A stretch of 14,708 nucleotides of DNA, from positions 1-14,708 of the forward strand of contig FR889250.1 in assembly GCA_000431815.1 (NCBI GenBank), read 5' to 3'. The stretch comes from Butyrivibrio sp. CAG:318. Lineage in GTDB: Bacteria; Bacillota; Clostridia; Lachnospirales; Lachnospiraceae. Positions 1-7,239 of the stretch are shown here, one piece after another. Both the position numbers and the translations under genes were made by a program. Under the pieces are notes generated by a model. That model did no database searches. It saw nothing but the letters and a program-made list of their open reading frames with translations, and had not been told where the DNA came from. Each line of letters starts with the position of its first letter. The first letter of the stretch is position 1.

Positions 1-65
1 ACAATATATAAAATATAAATATTTATTAAAAAAATCTAAAAAAAGGAAAAATAATAATAATTTTC

Positions 66-94
66 TTCAAATATCGAAAAACATGTGGTACAAT
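66..94 (+). promoter_or_regulatory. Candidate sigma-A promoter for the deacetylase-bactofilin-pyrH operon
   Basis: A -35-like TTCAAA (66-71) is followed after 17 bp by TACAAT (89-94). TGG directly before the -10 box makes it an extended -10 element. The -35 box matches four of six consensus bases. Upstream, bases 1-65 are almost pure A/T and could act as an UP element. Transcription would start near 101, giving a leader of about 35 nt before the deacetylase. Predicted from sequence only; whether the operon also reads in from further upstream cannot be seen here. Confidence 0.5.
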
Positions 95-135
95 GTGATA
101 GACGCATAAATTGTGCAAAAGGATAGAAGATATGA

Positions 136-1110
136 ATGAAGACAAATGAGAACTTTCCGAGGCTGCACGCCGGAGAAAGCGTATTAACCTCTAGAAGCGT
201 GTTATCAATCATAATGATTGTAACAATAATAATGCTGCCAACAATATTATGTATAATCCTGTTCTACAGGATGAACTGCTTGCAGAAGGATTTTTCAGAA
301 CTTAAGGCACAGCTTGAATCATCGGTACAGCTTGCATCGGATGAAAACAGCCCGGGCAGGAAACAGATTCAGGCATCACTTAACAAGAATCAGGCAGAAC
401 CGGAGAACAGCAGCAAGACATACCAGGAGACACAGCCTGAGGCGACAGAGACAGAGACTGAAGCGCGTACAACTGTGGAGGAAGCACTTAAGCAGGGACG
501 TAAGGTGGTATATCTTACGTTTGATGACGGCCCGAGCGATAACACGGACGCATTGCTTGATGTTCTGGCTGAACATAATGTGAAAGCAACCTTTTTTGTA
601 AATGGATATGAAGGATATGAGGAGGCGCTTAACCGTATAGTTAATGAGGGCCACACTCTTGCTCTTCATACATATACGCATGATTATGCACATGTATATG
701 AAAGTGTTGAATCATTTTCGCAGGAAGTTGAGTCACTGCAGGATTATCTGGAAAAAGTTACAGGGACCAGACCGTATATATTCAGATTTCCGGGCGGTTC
801 AAGTAATTCCCAGGCACCGCTTCCGATATCGCAGTACATAGATTATCTTAATAAGAATAATCTGGTGTTTTTTGACTGGAATGTTTCATCCGGAGACGGA
901 GAAGACGGGCTCAGCCGGAAACAGGTATACGATAATGTAATGAAAGGTATTGCCGGTCAGGATGTTTCAGTGGTTCTTATGCACGATGCCACTTACAGAA
1001 TGACCACATTTGAGGCGGTGCCCGATATAATAGAGAAATTGCAGGAGCAGAATGCATTGATTCTCCCAATCACTGCAGATACGCAGCCTGTTCATCATAA
1101 TGTTAATTAA
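136..1110 (+). CDS. Membrane-anchored polysaccharide (peptidoglycan-type) deacetylase, NodB/CE4 family
   Basis: A 324-residue enzyme predicted to remove acetyl groups from amino sugars of the cell wall outside the membrane. One hydrophobic segment (about residues 22-44) anchors it. A short helical stretch (47-66) and a Glu/Thr/Gln-rich linker (67-115) follow, and a NodB homology domain fills about 122-312. The five CE4 motifs are visible: TFDDGP with D130/D131, HTYTH with metal-binding H178 and H182, RFPGG with R217, FDWN at 246-249, and VLMHD with H283. The catalytic set is therefore complete and metal-dependent activity is expected. The exact substrate (GlcNAc or MurNAc; PgdA-like or PdaA-like) cannot be told from sequence. 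It is the first gene of the run, 17 nt before the bactofilin. An ATG at 132 in another frame stops after five codons; 136 is the first start that gives the full protein. Confidence 0.93.
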   Translation: MKTNENFPRLHAGESVLTSRSVLSIIMIVTIIMLPTILCIILFYRMNCLQKDFSELKAQLESSVQLASDENSPGRKQIQASLNKNQAEPENSSKTYQETQPEATETETEARTTVEEALKQGRKVVYLTFDDGPSDNTDALLDVLAEHNVKATFFVNGYEGYEEALNRIVNEGHTLALHTYTHDYAHVYESVESFSQEVESLQDYLEKVTGTRPYIFRFPGGSSNSQAPLPISQYIDYLNKNNLVFFDWNVSSGDGEDGLSRKQVYDNVMKGIAGQDVSVVLMHDATYRMTTFEAVPDIIEKLQEQNALILPITADTQPVHHNVN

Positions 1111-1127
1111 CCAGGAGAAATTTTGAA

Positions 1128-1922
1128 ATGGGATTTTTTAAAGATTTTAAAGCGGATTTGTCACAGGCAGTCAATGAGCTTTCGGATGATGCATCAAAGC
1201 TTGCGGATGTGAGCGCAGAGAAAGTTGAAGAACCGGTACCGGATGATGATGTGATGGTTGACACACTTGCAAATGATATGCAGTCTGATGCAGGAGACAG
1301 TGATATTGAGGAGTCTCTTACAAGAGCTCTTGCAGATATTAAGGCGGATGATAAGAAGCCTGAATCTGCAGCCCGTAAGACGACTGCCAAGGCGGTAAAA
1401 GAAGAGGAAAAGTCAGTGCAGGCCAAAGAAACGGCCGAAGAGACTTTGGTTACGGCAGGTGCGGATGAGATAAGCGATGAGACGGCAATTAATACGCCGG
1501 GTCTTTCAATTTCGGGTGATGTTACATCAGCAGGTTCTATTGAACTTTTCGGTACGGTTGAAGGCAATGTTACATGTAAAGGAAAGCTCGTTGTAAGCGG
1601 AACCATAAAGGGTAATTCGGTATCATCGGATTTCTTTGCCGATAAAGCCAACATAACAGGTGATGTAACATGTGAAGGTCCGGCTAAGATTGGAAACGGT
1701 TCTGTTATTATAGGTAACCTTGTTGCCACATCGGCTGTGATTGCCGGTGCCATCAAGGGAGATATTGATGTTCAGGGCCCTGTTATCATTGATACTACAG
1801 CAATCGTAATGGGAGATATCAAGTCCAAGCTGGTACAGATTAATAACGGAGCAGTTATTGAAGGTCATTGTTCACAGTGTTATTCAAATAACAGTCCTAA
1901 GGAATTTTTTGGAGAAAATTAA
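1128..1922 (+). CDS. Bactofilin (polymer-forming cytoskeletal protein) with long acidic N-terminal extension
   Basis: 264 residues. The C-terminal half (about 128-245) carries the short repeated hydrophobic/glycine pattern of the bactofilin beta-helix, with repeats such as ISGDVTSAGSIELFGTVEGN and related GDV, GNV and GDI turns. Bactofilins polymerise without nucleotides into filaments that place wall enzymes and other proteins. The first 20 residues (MGFFKDFKADLS) could form an amphipathic helix, a plausible membrane-targeting end. Residues 20-125 are acidic, Ala/Glu/Lys-rich and probably disordered, longer than in compact bactofilins of 100-200 residues. A C-terminal CSQC pair (C248, C251) lies just after the beta domain. 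The ribosome site AGGAG (1113-1117) is 10 nt before the ATG. Lying 17 nt after a wall deacetylase, it may act as that enzyme's scaffold (inference). It ends 15 nt before pyrH. Confidence 0.9.
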   Translation: MGFFKDFKADLSQAVNELSDDASKLADVSAEKVEEPVPDDDVMVDTLANDMQSDAGDSDIEESLTRALADIKADDKKPESAARKTTAKAVKEEEKSVQAKETAEETLVTAGADEISDETAINTPGLSISGDVTSAGSIELFGTVEGNVTCKGKLVVSGTIKGNSVSSDFFADKANITGDVTCEGPAKIGNGSVIIGNLVATSAVIAGAIKGDIDVQGPVIIDTTAIVMGDIKSKLVQINNGAVIEGHCSQCYSNNSPKEFFGEN

Positions 1923-1937
1923 CATTGGAGGAATCTT

Positions 1938-2639
1938 ATGAAAGAGAAAAGAATACTTCTCAAACTGAGCGGAGAGGCTCTTGCAGGAGATAAGCATACA
2001 GGTTTTGATGAGGCTACGGTTCTTGAAATTGCACGACAGGTTAAAGCTGTCCATGATGACGGAGCAGAGATTGGTGTTGTTATAGGCGGCGGTAATTTCT
2101 GGCGCGGAAGAACAAGTGAGAATATGGACAGAACGAAAGCTGACCAGATAGGAATGCTTGCAACAATTATGAATTGCATTTATGTTTCCGAAATGTTCAG
2201 AAGCACAGGCCTTGAGACGGAGATACTTACACCGTTTGAGTGCGGTTCGGTTACCAAACTTTTTTCAAAAGACCGTGCCAATAAATATTTCGGTCAGGGC
2301 AAAATAGTATTTTTTGCCGGCGGAACGGGACATCCGTATTTTTCAACGGATACCGGAATAGTATTAAGGGCAATCGAGATGGAAGCAGATGCCATATATC
2401 TTGCCAAAGCAATTGACGGTGTATATGACAGTGACCCGAAGACTAACCCGGCGGCTGTTAAATATGACAGCGTATCCATTGACGATGTTATCGCCAATAA
2501 GCTTGCCGTTATCGATATGACGGCTTCTGTTATGTGCATGGAGAACAGGATGCCGCTTGTAGTATTCGGACTTAACGAGAAAGACAGCATTATCAATACA
2601 TACAATGGTAAATTTAACGGAACCGTTGTTACAGTATAA
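1938..2639 (+). CDS. pyrH: UMP kinase
   Basis: Phosphorylates UMP to UDP with ATP in the cytoplasm, feeding all pyrimidine nucleotide pools and UDP-sugar supply. The 233 residues form one amino-acid-kinase-family domain of normal length. Visible signatures are KLSGEAL (9-15), GGGNFWRG (50-57), DQIGMLATIMN, the glycine loop FAGGTGHPYFSTDT, and the nucleotide-binding AKAIDGVYDSDP stretch. It starts at ATG with GGAGG at 1927-1931, 6 nt upstream. In many Firmicutes pyrH follows rpsB-tsf; here it follows a bactofilin. The enzyme is usually a hexamer regulated by GTP and UTP (family knowledge, not visible here). Confidence 0.97.
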   Translation: MKEKRILLKLSGEALAGDKHTGFDEATVLEIARQVKAVHDDGAEIGVVIGGGNFWRGRTSENMDRTKADQIGMLATIMNCIYVSEMFRSTGLETEILTPFECGSVTKLFSKDRANKYFGQGKIVFFAGGTGHPYFSTDTGIVLRAIEMEADAIYLAKAIDGVYDSDPKTNPAAVKYDSVSIDDVIANKLAVIDMTASVMCMENRMPLVVFGLNEKDSIINTYNGKFNGTVVTV

Positions 2640-2640
2640 T
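2613..2640 (+). promoter_or_regulatory. Weak candidate internal promoter before frr
   Basis: A perfect TATAAT (2635-2640) overlaps the pyrH stop codon. A poor TTTAAC (2613-2618) lies 16 bp upstream as a possible -35 box, matching three of six consensus bases. No TG extension precedes the -10. It could give extra transcription of frr and the genes after it, but one good hexamer in A+T-rich DNA is weak evidence. Confidence 0.22.
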
Positions 2641-2651
2641 ATAGAATAATC

Positions 2652-2665
2652 ATGGCATAAGCCAT
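2652..2665 (+). other. Small hairpin in the pyrH-frr spacer
   Basis: ATGGC (2652-2656) pairs perfectly with GCCAT (2661-2665) around the loop ATAA. It lies 5 nt before the AGGAGG ribosome site of frr (2671-2676). No T-run follows, so it is not an intrinsic terminator. It could be an RNA-processing site or shape ribosome access to frr, or it may be chance, since the stem has only 5 bp. Confidence 0.3.
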
Positions 2666-2680
2666 ATATCAGGAGGAAAA

Positions 2681-3232
2681 ATGAGCGAAATTAAGATTTA
2701 CGAAGAGAAAATGGAAAAGTCACTTGCGGCACTTGAGGCTGATTATGCAACGATTAGAGCGGGCAGAGCCAATCCGCATATTCTTGATAAAATTAAAGTT
2801 GATTATTACGGAACACCATCACCGCTTCAGCAGGTAGCCAATGTTTCTGTTCCGGAAGCAAGAATGATCCAGATACAGCCATGGGAGTCATCTCTCATCA
2901 AAGATATCGAAAAGGCAATCCTTACATCCGATCTCGGTCTTACACCAACCAATGACGGAAAGTCAATAAGACTGGTATTCCCTGAACTTACAGAGGACAG
3001 ACGTAAAGAAATAGTTAAAGATATTAAGAAAAAGGGCGAGAATGCCAAGGTTGCTGTCAGAAACATCAGAAGAGATGCTAATGATGCCATCAAGAAGAGC
3101 AGCAAGGAAAATGATATGTCTGAGGATGATGTTAAGAAGATTGAAGGAGATATCCAGAAACTTACAGATAAGTATATAGCCGATATCGATAAGGCAGTCG
3201 AGAACAAGACAAAGGAAATCATGACGGTATAA
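2681..3232 (+). CDS. frr: Ribosome recycling factor
   Basis: RRF works with EF-G to split the ribosome after termination and release mRNA and tRNA. At 183 residues it has the standard length and is collinear with the family: an N-terminal helix, the conserved IRAGRANPHILDKIKVDYYG region (about 25-44), the head segment with the QIQPWE motif, PLTEDRR-like FPELTEDRRKEI, and long C-terminal helices rich in Lys/Glu. AGGAGG at 2671-2676 gives a strong but close ribosome site, 4 nt before the ATG. It is 41 nt after pyrH. Its stop TAA (3230-3232) lies 6 nt before the uppS start, in the same reading frame. Confidence 0.97.
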   Translation: MSEIKIYEEKMEKSLAALEADYATIRAGRANPHILDKIKVDYYGTPSPLQQVANVSVPEARMIQIQPWESSLIKDIEKAILTSDLGLTPTNDGKSIRLVFPELTEDRRKEIVKDIKKKGENAKVAVRNIRRDANDAIKKSSKENDMSEDDVKKIEGDIQKLTDKYIADIDKAVENKTKEIMTV

Positions 3233-3238
3233 TCGTCG

Positions 3239-3982
3239 GTGCAGGATATGGATAATTATAATGAGAAGCTTGGACTTAATATTCCCGAACATGTTGGTAT
3301 AATCCTTGACGGTAACGGAAGATGGGCCAAGCAGAGACTAATGCCGCGTAATTTCGGACATATGCAGGGCAGTAAAGTTCTTGAACAGATATGTGATGAT
3401 GCTGATGAGATAGGAATTAAATATCTTACAGTATATGTTTTTTCAACAGAGAACTGGAACCGCTCCGATAAAGAAGTGGCAGGTCTTATGAAAATATTGC
3501 GTAATTACTTAAAGGACTGCATAAAGCGGGCCAATAAGAATAACATGAAAGTCCGAATCCTCGGCAAGAGAGATCGTCTTGATGATGATATCATAGAAAG
3601 CATAGAACATCTCGAGGCGGCTACGGCCGGTAATACAGGACTTGTATTTCAGGTTGCACTTAATTATGGCGGACGTGATGAAATGGTCAGGGCAATGCGC
3701 AAGATGACGAAAGATATTATCGATAAAGGACTTTCGCCTGAAGATATTGATGAGAATATGTTTTCAGGTTATCTTGATACAGCCGGTGCACCTGATCCTG
3801 ATCTTATAATACGAACAAGCGGAGAGAAAAGAATATCTAATTTCCTCTTATGGCAATGTGCGTATTCGGAATTTGATTTTCCGGAGATTTTATGGCCGGA
3901 TTTCAATAAGAAACGCCTGATTGAAGCTGTTGAGAGATATAATAAAAGAGATAGACGCTTTGGCGGAGTGAAGGAGGAATAG
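3239..3982 (+). CDS. uppS: Undecaprenyl diphosphate synthase (cis-prenyltransferase)
   Basis: Adds eight isopentenyl units to farnesyl diphosphate to make the C55 lipid carrier of wall synthesis. The 247-residue protein has the family signatures: DGNGRWA with catalytic D24 (24-30), a central STENWNR segment, NYGGRDEM, and the C-terminal DPDLIIRTSGEKR (186-198) with diphosphate-binding R192 and R198, then FPEILWPDF. Its frame is shared with frr, so only two starts are possible after the frr stop: GTG at 3239 or ATG at 3248. Neither has a ribosome site at normal spacing; AGGA at 3243-3246 lies only 1 nt before the ATG. Translation is therefore probably coupled to frr. Its isoprenoid precursors come from the MEP pathway, two enzymes of which are encoded downstream. 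Confidence 0.96.
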   Translation: MQDMDNYNEKLGLNIPEHVGIILDGNGRWAKQRLMPRNFGHMQGSKVLEQICDDADEIGIKYLTVYVFSTENWNRSDKEVAGLMKILRNYLKDCIKRANKNNMKVRILGKRDRLDDDIIESIEHLEAATAGNTGLVFQVALNYGGRDEMVRAMRKMTKDIIDKGLSPEDIDENMFSGYLDTAGAPDPDLIIRTSGEKRISNFLLWQCAYSEFDFPEILWPDFNKKRLIEAVERYNKRDRRFGGVKEE

Positions 3983-3983
3983 A

Positions 3984-4787
3984 ATGCGTACCAGAATTAT
4001 CAGTGGTGCTGTTTTGACGGCCATACTCGTCGGAGCTGTAGCAGGCGGCCGGATTACAATGTTTTTGCTGTCATTGGTTATAACATGCCTCGGTATGTTT
4101 GAATTATACAGAGTTGTAGGGATTCACAAAAGCCCCTTGGGAATAGTAGGATATATTCTTGCCGCAGCTTATTATGCACTTTTGTGGTTTGATAAACTTG
4201 AATTTATGGATTTGTATTGCGTTGCATGTGGAATAATAATAATGTTCGCATATGTATGCAGTTTCAAAACCAAGAAAGCAAGCCAGGCAGCATTTGCACT
4301 GTTAGGTATTTTTTATGTTGCGATTCCGCTTTCGTTCTTATACAGAATAAGAATCATTGATAAATACGGAATATATTTGTTTATCCTGCTTTTTGTATGT
4401 TCATGGATTGCGGATACATTTGCATATTTTACAGGTGTAACCTTCGGAAAGCATAAGCTTGTGCCGCACCTCAGCCCTAAGAAATCAGTTGAGGGCGCAA
4501 TAGGCGGAATAACGGGAGCTGCACTTGTCGGACTTTTATATGGCTTTATATTACACAAAGCACTTGGTATCAAAGCAATGATTCCGTTCCTGGTAATAAG
4601 TGCGGTCGGAGCATTTATATCTATTTTTGGAGACCTTGCAGCGTCTGCTATCAAGCGTAATTATGATGTTAAGGATTATAGTAATCTTATACCGGGACAC
4701 GGAGGGATACTTGACCGTTTTGACAGTATGATATTCGTTGCGCCGATAGTATATATCGGAGCGCAGCTTTTGATGCCTTTATTATAG
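3984..4787 (+). CDS. cdsA: Phosphatidate cytidylyltransferase (CDP-diglyceride synthase)
   Basis: Makes CDP-diacylglycerol from CTP and phosphatidic acid at the membrane, the branch point for phospholipid synthesis. The 267-residue protein is a string of about seven or eight hydrophobic helices. The family signature sits at the C-terminal end: SAIKRNYDVKD, then IPGHGGILDRFDS (236-248), with the acidic residues D244 and D247 expected to bind metal. The TAG stop of uppS and this ATG are separated by one base. The strong ribosome site AAGGAGG (3971-3977) lies inside uppS, so the pair is translationally linked. Confidence 0.95.
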   Translation: MRTRIISGAVLTAILVGAVAGGRITMFLLSLVITCLGMFELYRVVGIHKSPLGIVGYILAAAYYALLWFDKLEFMDLYCVACGIIIMFAYVCSFKTKKASQAAFALLGIFYVAIPLSFLYRIRIIDKYGIYLFILLFVCSWIADTFAYFTGVTFGKHKLVPHLSPKKSVEGAIGGITGAALVGLLYGFILHKALGIKAMIPFLVISAVGAFISIFGDLAASAIKRNYDVKDYSNLIPGHGGILDRFDSMIFVAPIVYIGAQLLMPLL

Positions 4788-4806
4788 AAGAAACGGGGTC
4801 TGTATT

Positions 4807-5940
4807 ATGAAGAAAATTGCAATTCTCGGGTCAACGGGTTCAATAGGAACCCAGACCCTTGATGTTGTCCGTAAAAATAAAGATATTGAGGTGCTGGCAC
4901 TTGCAGCCGGTTCCAATGTTAAGGCTTTGGCTGAGCAGATTAGAGAATTCAGGCCAAAGCTTGTTTGTATTGCAAAGGAAGAAAGCATCAGCGAATTAAA
5001 GCTTCTTACCAATGATATTCCTTATGAGATATGTTACGGTACGGAAGGACTTGTGCGAGTTGCTACATATGATAATGTCGAGATTCTTGTTACAGCCATA
5101 GTAGGAATGATAGGAATTGTTCCTACTATTGAGGCAATTAAAGCCGGTAAGGATATTGCACTTGCAAACAAAGAAACTCTGGTAACGGCCGGACATATAA
5201 TTATGCCGCTTGCGAAGGAACATAATGTAAGGATTCTTCCTGTTGATAGTGAACATAGTGCTATTTTTCAGTCGCTTAACGGTGAAAATCCATCCACTAT
5301 AGAAAAAATCCTTCTCACTGCATCAGGCGGTCCGTTCAGAGGAAGAACAACTGACGAGATGCGTGATGTCAGGGTTGAGGATGCCCTGAAGCACCCGAAT
5401 TGGTCCATGGGTCATAAAATAACCATCGATTCGGCTACAATGGTCAATAAGGGACTGGAAGTTATGGAAGCAAGATGGCTGTTCGGCGTTGATATAGATG
5501 ATGTAACGGTTGTGGTACAGCCGCAGAGTGTTATCCATTCAATGGTTCAGTATGTCGATGGAAGCATTATTGCACAGTTAGGCTGCCCGGATATGAGACT
5601 GCCTATACAGTACGCACTTTATTATCCGGAGAGAAAGCCGATGGATATTGCAAGGCTTGATTTTGCCAAACTTGCTTCAATAACTTTTGAAGCACCTGAT
5701 ATGGTTAATTTTAAGGGACTTGCATTAGCATATGAGGCAGGACGCAGGGGCGGAAATCTTCCGACAATACTTAATGCCGCCAATGAATTTGCAGTTGCAC
5801 AGTTCCTTGGCAGAAAGTGCGGTTTTCTTGATATAACGGATATGATTGAAAAGGCAATGGATTGCATACAATATATAGATAATCCTGATGTTAATGATAT
5901 ACTTGACACAGAGAAAGCAGTTTATGAATTTTTGAGGTAA
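4807..5940 (+). CDS. dxr: 1-deoxy-D-xylulose 5-phosphate reductoisomerase
   Basis: Converts DXP to 2-C-methyl-D-erythritol 4-phosphate with NADPH, the first committed step of the MEP isoprenoid pathway. The 377-residue protein is complete. GSTGSIG (8-14) is the NADPH loop. LANKETLVTAG is present. D147 and E149 in VDSEHSA plus E218 in NKGLEVMEARWLF match the metal-binding triad of the family, with N214 and K215 as substrate contacts. The ribosome site before the ATG is poor: only ACGGGG about 8 nt upstream. It follows cdsA by 19 nt and precedes rseP by 4 nt. Confidence 0.97.
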   Translation: MKKIAILGSTGSIGTQTLDVVRKNKDIEVLALAAGSNVKALAEQIREFRPKLVCIAKEESISELKLLTNDIPYEICYGTEGLVRVATYDNVEILVTAIVGMIGIVPTIEAIKAGKDIALANKETLVTAGHIIMPLAKEHNVRILPVDSEHSAIFQSLNGENPSTIEKILLTASGGPFRGRTTDEMRDVRVEDALKHPNWSMGHKITIDSATMVNKGLEVMEARWLFGVDIDDVTVVVQPQSVIHSMVQYVDGSIIAQLGCPDMRLPIQYALYYPERKPMDIARLDFAKLASITFEAPDMVNFKGLALAYEAGRRGGNLPTILNAANEFAVAQFLGRKCGFLDITDMIEKAMDCIQYIDNPDVNDILDTEKAVYEFLR

Positions 5941-5944
5941 GCTT

Positions 5945-7225
5945 ATGAAATATGTTATCGCTTTTTTGGTACTTAGTATTATTATAATAGTACATGAGCT
6001 GGGACATTTTATTGTTGCAAAGGCAAGCGGTGTTACCGTAACGGAATTTTCACTTGGAATGGGTCCGAGATTATTGAAATTTAAGCGTAAGGGAACGATG
6101 TACAGCATCAAATTATTCCTTTTTGGCGGCTCATGCCAGATGCTTGGGGAAGATGAGGACAACAGCAGTGACGGTTCATTTAATTCCAAATCAGTATGGA
6201 AGAGGATGGCAATTGTTGTAGCGGGACCGCTTTTTAATTTCATACTGGCTTTTGTGTTATCGGTAATTATACTTGGCAAAATTGGATATGATCCTTGCGT
6301 TGTCTACAGTGTCGATGAAGGATCTGTCGCTGAACAGGCAGGACTGGAAGCTGGTGACAGAATAGTTAAGATTGATCGCACCAAAGTTAATTTCTACGGT
6401 GATTATAGTTTATGGCTTGCTGAAAATGAGGGCGAAGTTATGCATATAACGTATGTGCGTGATGGAGCCAGACATGAGACAACACTCATTCCGGAATATG
6501 TAGATGAAGACGTATATCAGATGGGTGTGCTTATGGACCGGGATAATCCGGTCATATCATCCGTAAGTAAAGATTCGCCGGCGGAAAGTGCCGGAATCAA
6601 AAGCGGTGATAAGATACTCAGCATCAATGGAACGGCTGTAAGCGTAACGGACGAGGTCAGTCCGTTAGTAAATGCATCCGGTGACAGTGAGCTGACACTT
6701 GTTGTCGAGCGTGACGGAAGTGAAGTAACAATTAAGATTACACCGAATAAGGTGCATCAGGCATATTATAATATAGGTATGGTTATGTCGGCAGCGAGGG
6801 AAAAATTAAGTCCTGCAGGTACGATTTCATATTCATTTAAGAATGTCGGATACTGGATTAAAGCCGTGTTTAAGAGTTTTAAACTTCTTTTTACGGGTAA
6901 GGTTTCCGCAAATGATGTTTCGGGTCCTGTCGGAATAGTTTCCGCGATTGGTAATGTTGTTACCGAGAGTAAGAGCGACGGTGTGCTGTATGTTATCCTG
7001 AATCTCATTAACTGGAGCGTTATGATAAGTGCCAACTTAGGCGTTATGAATCTGCTGCCGATACCGGCTCTTGACGGAGGACGTCTGGTGTTTCTTATAA
7101 TAGAAGCAATAAGACGTAAACCTGTTCCTAGAGAGAAAGAGGGAATGGTGCACTTCATCGGAATTGTGCTTCTGATGGTACTGATGGTTGTTATTATGGC
7201 AAACGATATTCGCAAATTATTCTGA
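5945..7225 (+). CDS. rseP: RseP-type intramembrane zinc metalloprotease (site-2 protease)
   Basis: Cleaves transmembrane segments, for example of anti-sigma factors or leftover signal peptides. In 426 residues, the first membrane helix carries HELGH (H17, E18, H21). The third metal ligand D377 lies in the NLLPIPALDGG motif (369-379) of a late helix, and a last hydrophobic segment ends the protein. Between them are two PDZ-like modules (about 118-190 and 200-275), each with a recognisable AGL/AGI..GD.I..I core. GAGG (5934-5937) overlaps the end of dxr, 7 nt before the ATG. The name rseP follows the family; Firmicute homologues are also called RasP/YluC. Natural substrates are not encoded here. 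Confidence 0.94.
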   Translation: MKYVIAFLVLSIIIIVHELGHFIVAKASGVTVTEFSLGMGPRLLKFKRKGTMYSIKLFLFGGSCQMLGEDEDNSSDGSFNSKSVWKRMAIVVAGPLFNFILAFVLSVIILGKIGYDPCVVYSVDEGSVAEQAGLEAGDRIVKIDRTKVNFYGDYSLWLAENEGEVMHITYVRDGARHETTLIPEYVDEDVYQMGVLMDRDNPVISSVSKDSPAESAGIKSGDKILSINGTAVSVTDEVSPLVNASGDSELTLVVERDGSEVTIKITPNKVHQAYYNIGMVMSAAREKLSPAGTISYSFKNVGYWIKAVFKSFKLLFTGKVSANDVSGPVGIVSAIGNVVTESKSDGVLYVILNLINWSVMISANLGVMNLLPIPALDGGRLVFLIIEAIRRKPVPREKEGMVHFIGIVLLMVLMVVIMANDIRKLF

Positions 7226-7226
7226 T

Positions 7227-7231
7227 GGAGG
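7227..7231 (+). promoter_or_regulatory. Ribosome binding site that places the ispG start at GTG 7240
   Basis: GGAGG at 7227-7231, followed by 8 nt and then GTG at 7240, is a textbook ribosome site. The in-frame ATG at 7225 overlaps the rseP stop and has no purine-rich sequence upstream; its own GG is part of this site. The GTG is therefore preferred. Confidence 0.75.
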
Positions 7232-7239
7232 ATAATCAG

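Noticed and set aside
1103..1756. Long open frame of 217 codons on the minus strand
   Set aside because: It lies fully opposite the bactofilin gene, its Ser/Ala/Thr-rich product mirrors the regular coding of that gene, and it has no family signature.
5725..6279. Open frame of 184 codons on the minus strand
   Set aside because: It covers the end of dxr and the start of rseP, both certain genes, and encodes no recognisable protein.
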